Assembly (NCBI GenBank): GCA_018711775.1
Contig: DVHV01000140.1
Coordinates: 1 to 5,179, forward strand
From: Candidatus Onthocola stercoravium
GTDB taxonomy: Bacteria; Bacillota_I; Bacilli_A; RF39; UBA660
Direction: 5' to 3'
Length of the DNA: 5,179 nucleotides
In this document: one piece after another, positions 1-5,118 of the stretch
Numbering within the stretch: position 1 is the stretch's first letter
How the letters are laid out: the number at the start of each line of letters is the position of its first letter
Notes under the pieces: model-generated
The model's input: only the letters and a program-made list of their open reading frames with translations
Databases searched by the model: none
Told to the model about the DNA's origin: nothing
Made by a program: the position numbers and the translations under genes

Positions 1-341
1 ATTAATAAGTCAACTACAACTTTAATAAATGTAGCATAAATAGGAATAAAATTGGATATTGTATCTACTAATATTGCAGATAAAGTTATGTTTATAATGA
101 CTAAACTAAAATAGGCAATAAAAGTATTGTCTTTTCCGTTTTTTTCATATTTAAATACTTTATATTTATTTAGTAGATAATTAATAAAAGATGATATTGC
201 TCTTGCTAAATACGAAGAGATAATAATATCATCAATTAACCATAAAAATAAAGAGAATAATGTTAAGTCTAAGATAAAAGAAATTCCAGATGAAAAAATA
301 TAGGATATATAAATATAATACTTTTTAAATAAAGCTTTCAT
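1..341 (-). CDS. GtrA-like small membrane protein, C-terminus cut by the window edge
   Basis: The first 113 codons are visible; no stop is reached before the window ends. The start ATG is preceded by AAAAAGGAA with a 10-nt spacer, and this SD overlaps the dtd stop codon. The protein starts MKALFKKYYIYISYIF and has about four hydrophobic segments (roughly residues 9-24, 26-43, 74-93 and 97-113). Between the second and third lies YLARAISSFINYLLNKYKVF (45-64), which fits the GtrA pattern of an Arg in a helix followed by a Phe/Asn and an aromatic-lysine-VF end. GtrA-family proteins are about 120-140 residues long and are thought to help move lipid-linked sugars across the membrane for cell-surface glycans; the substrate cannot be told here. 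It is the last visible gene of the rel operon, 17 nt after dtd. The family call rests on this motif and topology only. Confidence 0.75.
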   Translation of the reverse strand, partial: MKALFKKYYIYISYIFSSGISFILDLTLFSLFLWLIDDIIISSYLARAISSFINYLLNKYKVFKYEKNGKDNTFIAYFSLVIINITLSAILVDTISNFIPIYATFIKVVVDLL

Positions 342-351
342 AGTACTTATA

Positions 352-360
352 TTCCTTTTT
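352..360 (-). promoter_or_regulatory. Shine-Dalgarno site of the GtrA-like gene
   Basis: On the minus strand the bases read AAAAAGGAA, 10 nt before the ATG at 341. The site overlaps the TAA stop of dtd (361-359), so ribosomes finishing dtd could reinitiate here. It supports the start chosen for the partial gene. Confidence 0.7.
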
Positions 361-793
361 AGAATTCTAAAATAATAGTTATTGGGCCATCATTATGAAT
401 AGATACTTGCATATCGGCGCCGAATATTCCTGGTTTTGTTTCAACATATTTACTTAATTCTTTATTGAATAATTCATATAATTTGATGGCTTCCTTACCA
501 TTTAAGGCTTTGATATATGATGGTCTGTTGCCCTTGGTGGCATCACCATATAAAGTAAATTGCGAAATCGATAGTATTTCTCCTCCAACATCTAAGATTG
601 ATTTATTCATGACTCCATTTTCATCATCAAAAATACGCAAATTTGCTATTTTTCTAGCCATGGTTACTATTTCTTTTTCGGTATCGGTTTGGGTAAAACC
701 AACTAGCAAAACTAAGCCTGAGTTAATTGCATTAACTAGTTTGCCATCAACTTCAACTTTACTATACTTACTTCTTTGAACTACTACTTTCAT
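359..793 (-). CDS. dtd: D-aminoacyl-tRNA deacylase
   Basis: The 144-residue product has the normal length for the DTD family. These cytoplasmic enzymes hydrolyse D-amino acids (and glycine mischarged on tRNA-Ala) from tRNA, protecting translation. Hallmarks are visible: MKVVVQRS at the N-terminus, the SQFTLYGD motif (residues 77-84) followed by KGNRPSY (87-93), GIFGADMQV (122-130), and the C-terminal NDGPITI (134-140), which carries the Gly-Pro pair that forms the chiral proofreading site. No key residue seems to be missing. The ATG at 793 is supported by GGATGTGAT upstream and by the conserved N-terminus. The gene overlaps the preceding nucleotidase-like gene by 26 nt in another frame, indicating coupling. 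Rel next to dtd is a common order in Firmicutes (for example Bacillus subtilis relA-yrvI); here one extra gene lies between them. Confidence 0.97.
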   Translation of the reverse strand: MKVVVQRSKYSKVEVDGKLVNAINSGLVLLVGFTQTDTEKEIVTMARKIANLRIFDDENGVMNKSILDVGGEILSISQFTLYGDATKGNRPSYIKALNGKEAIKLYELFNKELSKYVETKPGIFGADMQVSIHNDGPITIILEF

Positions 794-1355
794 TTTTTAT
801 CACATCCATTAAATACTTTTTTATTTCTAACCAGTTATTTACTCTTTTTACACCACAAGAATCTAAATATTCATCAGTTAAATCTTGGTTATGATAAGAT
901 GTAAATAATAATTTTATTGAAGCATTTTTTAAATTATCTAATTTATCATCTATTTTAATATCACAATTAAGTAAACTTTTATTACTGATAAATATATAGT
1001 TTTCTACTGGTATAAAAGGTAATTTTTCATATAAATAGTTATGTTTATGTACTAAATTGATTCCGCATTCTTTAGGTATTTCTTTTATTATATAAGATGT
1101 TCCGATATAAATATCGAAGTATTTTTGTAAATACTTTAATACTTCCACAACATCTTGCATTAAATAACCATAGTCATATTGATTATGTTTAATAAAATAA
1201 TCAAAGAAAGCCTTTTTATCAGGGACTAAATCTTGCATATAGTATCCTTTAATATCTTCTTTAGCATAATTTGTTCCAGCAAAATCATTAATTAGATGAA
1301 GAAATCCCCCTTCAGTTATTACTTCATCCATATCAACCATAATAGTTTTTTTCAT
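768..1355 (-). CDS. 5'(3')-deoxyribonucleotidase-like HAD-superfamily hydrolase
   Basis: With the start at 1355 the protein has 195 residues. It begins MKKTIMVDMDEVI, giving HAD motif I as D8-x-D10: D8 is the expected nucleophile and D10 the acid/base. Motif II is GTS (85-87) after a hydrophobic strand. Motif III and IV are NKSLLNCDIKIDDKLDNL (125-142), with K126 and D136/D137 as the expected phosphate and Mg ligands. LLFTSYHNQ (149-157) and the late NNW (173-175) match the layout of the NT5C / 5'(3')-deoxyribonucleotidase group, which removes phosphate from nucleoside monophosphates in the cytoplasm. The true substrate is not known. An upstream ATG at 1394 would add 13 residues, but it overlaps rel by 29 nt and places the conserved DxD motif unusually deep; the start at 1355 has the SD AGAAAGG. 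It lies 10 nt after rel and overlaps dtd by 26 nt. Confidence 0.85.
   Translation of the reverse strand: MKKTIMVDMDEVITEGGFLHLINDFAGTNYAKEDIKGYYMQDLVPDKKAFFDYFIKHNQYDYGYLMQDVVEVLKYLQKYFDIYIGTSYIIKEIPKECGINLVHKHNYLYEKLPFIPVENYIFISNKSLLNCDIKIDDKLDNLKNASIKLLFTSYHNQDLTDEYLDSCGVKRVNNWLEIKKYLMDVIKNESSSSKK
799..807 (-). promoter_or_regulatory. Shine-Dalgarno site of dtd, inside the upstream gene
   Basis: The minus strand reads GGATGTGAT, which matches the ideal GGAGGTGAT at eight of nine positions and ends 5 nt before the dtd ATG. It lies within the coding region of the nucleotidase-like gene. Together with the 26-nt overlap this suggests that dtd is translated from the polycistronic message with coupling. 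Confidence 0.6.
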
Positions 1356-1360
1356 AAATA

Positions 1361-1367
1361 CCTTTCT
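1361..1367 (-). promoter_or_regulatory. Shine-Dalgarno site of the nucleotidase-like gene
   Basis: The minus strand reads AGAAAGG, with a 5-nt spacer to the ATG at 1355. Its first two bases are the last two of the rel TAG stop codon (1368-1366). This decides the start in favour of 1355 over the upstream ATG at 1394 and suggests reinitiation after rel. Confidence 0.75.
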
Positions 1368-3501
1368 ATAAAGAATTAGATACTTCTGTAACATTACTTA
1401 TTTTTAAAATAGCATTTTCAATTTTTTCTAATTCTTCTTTATCCTTAATTCGTATATTTAATTCATAAATTAATCTATCTTCTTTTTCGATTGTTTTACA
1501 TGACCTTACCAAAGAATCTTTTTTGCCAATTTCGGTGATTAATTCTGCTAGAATATCTTTGGTGTCTTTGATAGTTACATAGATATTTGTGTAGTAATAA
1601 TTAGTGCTTTTTATATTCCAAGCAACATCGATAAGTCGCTCTTTACTATCGGGAACATTAGGACAGTTTCTTTTATGGACACTTATTCCTTGACCTTTAG
1701 TAATATAACCAATTATTTCATCACCTTTAACTGGCATACAGCATTTAGCAATATTAACCATGATATTTGGTGTTCCTTCAACCAAAATATCGCTCTTATA
1801 ATTAATTTTAGGCATTTCTCTTTTACGTTCAAGTAACACGTCTTCAACATTATGCTTATCATCACTTGATAAATTAATTATATAACCTGCCGTATATCTA
1901 AGGGAACCAATTGCTAAATACAAATCATCTAAATCTTTTAATTTTAAATCTTTAGTAATTTTATTTATTGCATCAGTAGTTAAAACTTCATTAAATGCAA
2001 GACGCCTCTTGCGAAGTTCTTTTTCTAATATTTCTTTCCCCTTAGCAATATATTCTTCTTTATCCTTTTTGCTAAAATAGGCTTTAATCTTATTCTTAGC
2101 TTGATTAGTTTTAGCAATATTTATCCAATCTTTATTTGGAGTGGCACTAGCATTAGTTTTAATATTTACCACATCATCATTTTGTAGTTCATAAGAAAGT
2201 GGCACTATTTGATCATTAACGATGGCACCAACAGTGGTATCTCCAACTTTTGAATGGATTCGATAAGCAAAGTCTATCGGTGTAGAACCTACTGGAAGTT
2301 CTATGACATCTCCTTTTGGAGTATAAGTATATATTGATTCTGAAAAAATATTAGAATTAACAGTTGCTTCAAAATCGACATCTGATTCATTAATACTTGC
2401 TTCAATAACATTACGAAACATTTCTAATTTTTGTTCCATAATATTTTGAATCTTTTTAGTGCCTTTTTCTTTATATGACCAATGACTTGCTACCCCTTTT
2501 TCAGCAATTTCATCCATTTCGTATGTCCGAACTTGAATTTCAAATACTTTTCCTTCAACTCCAAAAACTGTAGTATGTAATGACTGATACATATTTTCTT
2601 TAGGACTAGCGATATAATCTTTAAAACGTTTAGGCATCGGTCTAAAACGAGAGTGAATTAACCCAATTACTTGATAACATTCTGCTTCCGTATTAACAAA
2701 TACCCTTAAAGCTAAAATATCATAAATCTTATTCCATTCTTTACCATTATTAAGTTTATTATAGATACTATAAACACTTTTAACTCTTCCCTTAATCTCA
2801 AATGTAATACCAGCATCCGTTAGAAGTTCGATGATACTTTCTTTCATCTCTTCTAAGTAATCATCAAGTTCTGCTACTGTATTATTAAGTTTTTCTAAAA
2901 TATCATTGTATACATCTGGTTTTAAATAATATAGCGATAAATTTTCTAATTCACTTTTAATAGAATTTATCCCTAATCTATGGGCAATGGGTACAAGCAC
3001 ACTCATTGTTTCATTGGCTTTTTCCTTTTGTTTTGCAGGATTAATCGCCCAATTAGTTCGCATATTATGAAGTCTATCTGCTAGTTTTATATATAAAACC
3101 CGTACATCTTCTGCTAAACCAACAAGGATCTTTCGCAGATAAATTACTGATTTTTCATTATTATCAGGAAGTTCCAATTTATTAATTTTAGAAACTGAAT
3201 TAACAATCATGGCTACTTCTTCACCAAATAATTCTTTCAAATCTTCAAAAGTAGTATTACCATTATTAATTACTTCATGAAGCAAGGAAGCTATAATTGT
3301 CGTATCATCGACATTTAAATCCATAAGTATTTTAGTAACTTCCAAAGGATGAGTAATAAAATCATCCCCACTTAACCGTTTCATTCCTTTATGTTCATTA
3401 AAGGCATATTCATAAGCTCTTTTTATCTCTTCATAATTTTCTCTTTTTTTAAGACGTGGTTCTAACTTTTTAAATGTAATTGTATCTTTTTCGTTCTTCA
3501 T
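1366..3501 (-). CDS. rel: RelA/SpoT-family (p)ppGpp synthetase with a degenerate hydrolase motif
   Basis: This 711-residue protein is a long Rel of near-normal length. It transfers pyrophosphate from ATP to GDP/GTP on starved ribosomes. Domains in order: HD hydrolase (about 25-195), synthetase (about 225-345), TGS (388-449), helical region, conserved-cysteine domain (about 570-625: KCCMP at 586-590 and RNCPN at 611-615), and C-terminal ACT (about 636-711). Synthetase motifs look intact: GRVKSVYSIYNK (238-249, with Ser242 where His is usual), IYDILALRV, RFKDYIASPKENMYQSLHTT and E321 in FEIQVRT. RFKD (292-295) is typical of bifunctional Rel, not of synthetase-only RelA (ExDD). In the HD domain R42, H51, H75 and D142 (ADRLHNMRT) are kept, but the HDxxED motif reads HEVINN (75-80): the metal-ligand Asp is Glu and both catalytic acids are Asn. 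Hydrolysis is therefore probably weak or absent (inference). The ATG at 3501 has SD GAGGTGA. First gene of the operon. Confidence 0.97.
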   Translation of the reverse strand: MKNEKDTITFKKLEPRLKKRENYEEIKRAYEYAFNEHKGMKRLSGDDFITHPLEVTKILMDLNVDDTTIIASLLHEVINNGNTTFEDLKELFGEEVAMIVNSVSKINKLELPDNNEKSVIYLRKILVGLAEDVRVLYIKLADRLHNMRTNWAINPAKQKEKANETMSVLVPIAHRLGINSIKSELENLSLYYLKPDVYNDILEKLNNTVAELDDYLEEMKESIIELLTDAGITFEIKGRVKSVYSIYNKLNNGKEWNKIYDILALRVFVNTEAECYQVIGLIHSRFRPMPKRFKDYIASPKENMYQSLHTTVFGVEGKVFEIQVRTYEMDEIAEKGVASHWSYKEKGTKKIQNIMEQKLEMFRNVIEASINESDVDFEATVNSNIFSESIYTYTPKGDVIELPVGSTPIDFAYRIHSKVGDTTVGAIVNDQIVPLSYELQNDDVVNIKTNASATPNKDWINIAKTNQAKNKIKAYFSKKDKEEYIAKGKEILEKELRKRRLAFNEVLTTDAINKITKDLKLKDLDDLYLAIGSLRYTAGYIINLSSDDKHNVEDVLLERKREMPKINYKSDILVEGTPNIMVNIAKCCMPVKGDEIIGYITKGQGISVHKRNCPNVPDSKERLIDVAWNIKSTNYYYTNIYVTIKDTKDILAELITEIGKKDSLVRSCKTIEKEDRLIYELNIRIKDKEELEKIENAILKISNVTEVSNSL

Positions 3502-3508
3502 TAATGTT

Positions 3509-3515
3509 TCACCTC
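3509..3515 (-). promoter_or_regulatory. Shine-Dalgarno site of rel
   Basis: The minus strand reads GAGGTGA, 7 nt before the ATG at 3501. It is a strong, well-spaced site and fixes the rel start. Confidence 0.8.
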
Positions 3516-3526
3516 ATAATTTTTTA

Positions 3527-3540
3527 AAGTATTAATACTT
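3527..3540. repeat. Perfect 14-bp palindrome in the divergent promoter region
   Basis: AAGTATTAATACTT equals its own reverse complement over all 14 bases. On the rel side it lies just downstream of the predicted transcription start; on the flippase side it overlaps the weak -35 candidate. That position fits a repressor operator acting on both genes, but the site is pure A/T apart from one G and one C, so chance cannot be excluded. The half AAGTATT recurs at 3568-3574, within a direct repeat TTAAAGTATT (3524-3533 and 3565-3574, start-to-start 41 bp). Confidence 0.45.
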
Positions 3541-3561
3541 ACCACATATATTTATTATATA
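3532..3561 (+). promoter_or_regulatory. Weak candidate promoter for the flippase gene
   Basis: TTAATA (3532-3537, four of six) and TATATA (3556-3561, four of six) are 18 nt apart; TATAAC at 3558-3563 is a better -10 but would need a 20-nt spacer. The -10 overlaps that of the rel promoter on the other strand, so the two polymerases would compete. The region is so A+T-rich that such matches are easy to find. Confidence 0.3.
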
Positions 3562-3582
3562 ACATTAAAGTATTTATTTAAA
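3554..3582 (-). promoter_or_regulatory. Sigma-A-type promoter for the rel operon
   Basis: On the minus strand the -35 candidate is TTTAAA (3582-3577, four of six consensus bases) and the -10 is a perfect TATAAT (3559-3554), separated by 17 nt. Transcription would start near 3547, giving a leader of about 45 nt before rel. This is too short for a riboswitch or T-box. No other equally good pair was found in the 89-nt intergenic region. Confidence 0.65.
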
Positions 3583-3586
3583 GGAG
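3580..3586 (+). promoter_or_regulatory. Shine-Dalgarno site of the flippase gene
   Basis: AAAGGAG lies 4 nt before the ATG at 3591. The core is strong, the spacing rather short. It supports this start, which also gives the usual short basic N-terminus before the first membrane segment. Confidence 0.7.
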
Positions 3587-3590
3587 AATC

Positions 3591-4886
3591 ATGATTAAAA
3601 AAGATAATATATTCATAAAATCGACAATTATTTTAATATTAAGTGGCTTACTTACTAAAGTAATTGGTTTTGTAATTAGAATTGTTTATACTAGAATTAT
3701 TGGTCCTTATGGTATTAGTCTATATACTATTGCTACTCCTACTTATTCCTTACTTTTAACTATTGCTACTCTTTCTATTCCAATATCTATTTCCAAATTA
3801 GTTGCTGAAAACAAAGGAAGAAGTATTCGTATTCTTACATCAGCTGCAGCATTAATACTAGGAATTAATGCTATATTAATAATCATCATTCTTCTTACTC
3901 ATAATTTTATTGCAACAACCCTATTAAAAGAACCACTGGCAGGGCCTATTCTTGTTGCTATGGTTTTAACTTTGCCTTTTGTTTCAATTTCTAGTGTTTT
4001 AAAAGGGTATTTCGCGGGCAAACAAAATATGCTGCCACACGCAACAAGCAACATAGTTGAACAAATAATCAGGTTAATAATCATTATAATAGTTTTACCG
4101 ATACTTATGGATAAAGGAGTTATGTATGGTGTCATTGGTTTAATACTTCTTACCATAGCATCAGAAATAAGCAGTATTATTGTTTTCTTTTTCTTTCTTC
4201 CTCGAAAAATTAATTTAAGAACTAATTTATCTCCGAGTAAAAACAATATCCATAATATTTTAGATATATCGCTACCTACAGTATCTAGTAGAATAGTTGG
4301 TAATATAGGTTATTTTTTTGAACCAATAATTTTAACTAACTTACTTTTATATTCTGGTTATTCGAGTTCTTATATACTTGCTGAATATGGAGCTTATAAT
4401 GCTTATAGTATATCACTTCTTACTATGCCATCATTTTTTATTGCGGCGGTTTCTACTTCCCTACTTCCGGAGGTGAGTAAATTTTATGCCCAAGGTAATA
4501 TGCAAATGGTCAAAAGAAGAATAAAACAAGGTTTATTGTTTGCTTTTTTAATTGGGTTAGGATTTTCATTTGTTATTTATGTATTCAGAGACCCATTGCT
4601 ATTTAGTCTTTATAAAACAACAATCGGAAGCAAATATATTAAAATACTTGCTCCCGTATTTGTTTTGTTTTACTTAGAAGGAGTACTCACTTCTTCACTA
4701 CAGGCTTTAGGTAATGCTAAAACTACAATGAAAATATCACTTTATGGTGTAATACTTAAATTAATTGTTTTAAGTATACTATCACTTTGTCATATTGGTA
4801 TATATAGTCTTGTTGTATCAGAGATAATAAACATATTATTTGTTGTATTTCTTAATTTTAAAGCATTAAATAAATGTATTAACTGA
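3591..4886 (+). CDS. SpoVB/MurJ-like polysaccharide or lipid-linked-sugar flippase (MOP superfamily)
   Basis: The 431-residue protein is strongly hydrophobic. About 12 membrane segments can be counted, near residues 8-29, 42-64, 80-102, 117-140, 155-173, 178-202, 226-250, 270-290, 314-334, 348-370, 381-400 and 403-423. The N-terminal layout is that of the SpoVB / polysaccharide-transporter group: SGLLTKVIGFVIRIVYTRII, then GPYGISLYT (38-46), then LSIPISISKLVAENK (61-75). KGYFAGKQNM (138-147) and QALGNAK (371-377) also fit. Such proteins flip undecaprenyl-linked sugars or lipid II outward for wall, spore-cortex or polysaccharide synthesis; which cargo is not shown. Typical SpoVB and MurJ proteins have about 500-550 residues and 14 segments, so the last pair appears to be lacking. 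The name SpoVB does not imply sporulation. It is divergent from rel; I recall spoVB lying a few genes from relA in B. subtilis, so the neighbourhood may be ancestral. Confidence 0.85.
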   Translation: MIKKDNIFIKSTIILILSGLLTKVIGFVIRIVYTRIIGPYGISLYTIATPTYSLLLTIATLSIPISISKLVAENKGRSIRILTSAAALILGINAILIIIILLTHNFIATTLLKEPLAGPILVAMVLTLPFVSISSVLKGYFAGKQNMLPHATSNIVEQIIRLIIIIIVLPILMDKGVMYGVIGLILLTIASEISSIIVFFFFLPRKINLRTNLSPSKNNIHNILDISLPTVSSRIVGNIGYFFEPIILTNLLLYSGYSSSYILAEYGAYNAYSISLLTMPSFFIAAVSTSLLPEVSKFYAQGNMQMVKRRIKQGLLFAFLIGLGFSFVIYVFRDPLLFSLYKTTIGSKYIKILAPVFVLFYLEGVLTSSLQALGNAKTTMKISLYGVILKLIVLSILSLCHIGIYSLVVSEIINILFVVFLNFKALNKCIN

Positions 4887-4901
4887 TACGATATTATCAG
4901 T
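4882..4901 (+). terminator. Small hairpin at the flippase stop codon, doubtful terminator
   Basis: ACTGATA (4882-4888) and TATCAGT (4895-4901) form a perfect 7-bp stem with a 6-nt loop, and the TGA stop sits inside the left arm. No run of T follows (next bases CGGATAATG), so it is not a classical intrinsic terminator. It may protect the RNA end or be accidental. Confidence 0.25.
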
Positions 4902-4951
4902 CGGATAATGTTATTAGTCTAAATAATAAAGTTTACTCAAATAACAATTTT

Positions 4952-5035
4952 CTAACTTTGCGACTTATAACATTTATAATATTTCTCATTATATTCAACC
5001 AGAACAGTTATATCCCAACTATCATCCTTTCTTAT
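4952..5035 (-). pseudogene. Possible decayed C-terminal fragment of a protein
   Basis: After an in-frame TAA (5038-5036) the minus strand stays open for 27 codons up to a TAG at 4954-4952. It has no usual start codon and no SD in place. The reading contains DDSWDITVLVEYN followed by EKYYKCYKSQS, an alternation of aromatic and aliphatic residues with Trp, Cys and Tyr that looks like beta-strands of an extracellular protein more than like random A+T-rich sequence. It is in a different frame from the partial gene at 5119-5179. It may be the remnant of a neighbouring surface-protein gene, but 27 codons is short and chance is a real alternative. Confidence 0.2.
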
Positions 5036-5074
5036 TTACATTTAGTTAATTTTGTTTTTTGTTGATAACTCGCG

Positions 5075-5108
5075 GCCTCCGGGCGGATTGAGAGCCGCCG
5101 GCGGAGGC
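5075..5108. repeat. G+C-rich imperfect inverted repeat (hairpin)
   Basis: GCCTCCG (5075-5081) pairs with CGGAGGC (5102-5108) over 7 bp, and GGCGG (5082-5086) pairs with CCGCC (5095-5099) over 5 bp. A 2-nt GG bulge (5100-5101) lies on one side and an 8-nt loop ATTGAGAG (5087-5094) at the tip. The right half contains a perfect 10-bp palindrome CCGCCGGCGG (5095-5104). In 5071-5108, 31 of 38 bases are G or C, unlike anything else in the window. On the minus strand it begins 10 nt after the stop of the partial gene, a terminator-like place, but no T-run follows on either strand. It may be a dispersed intergenic repeat, an RNA-stabilising hairpin, or part of a structured RNA. Confidence 0.7.
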
Positions 5109-5118
5109 TTAAAGGTTT

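Larger units (their letters stand above)
4887..5118. other. 232-nt intergenic region between convergent genes
   Basis: No complete gene with a start and SD was found on either strand. The region holds a hairpin at its left end, a start-less minus-strand open frame (4952-5035), a T-rich run on the plus strand (TTTTGTTTTTTG, 5050-5061) without a convincing stem before it, and a G+C-rich inverted repeat at 5075-5108. No convincing intrinsic terminator was seen for either converging gene. Confidence 0.6.

Noticed and set aside
465..779. Plus-strand open frame of 104 codons opposite dtd
   Set aside because: It lies entirely antisense to the well-conserved dtd gene, has no SD of its own and shows no recognisable motif.
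1356..1394. Upstream ATG giving a 13-residue longer nucleotidase-like protein
   Set aside because: It would overlap rel by 29 nt, and it puts the DxD motif farther from the start than is usual. The ATG at 1355 has a well-placed AGAAAGG.
3502..3590. Riboswitch, T-box or other leader RNA before rel
   Set aside because: The predicted leader is only about 45 nt, and it holds just the A/T palindrome and an SD; no structured aptamer or terminator fits.
3899..4246. Minus-strand open frame of 115 codons opposite the flippase gene
   Set aside because: It is antisense to a coherent membrane-protein frame. Its hydrophobic and lysine-rich look is a by-product of the complementary codons.
4884..4922. 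Read-through of the flippase TGA as tryptophan (Mycoplasma-type code)
   Set aside because: Conserved tryptophans in Rel are encoded by TGG, all complete genes are full length with the standard code, and the added residues up to the next TAA do not resemble the missing membrane segments.
4950..4980. A/T hairpin TTATA-TATAA near 4966-4979 as a flippase terminator
   Set aside because: The stem is only about 5 A/T pairs, no uninterrupted T-run follows, and such pairings are common by chance in this sequence.
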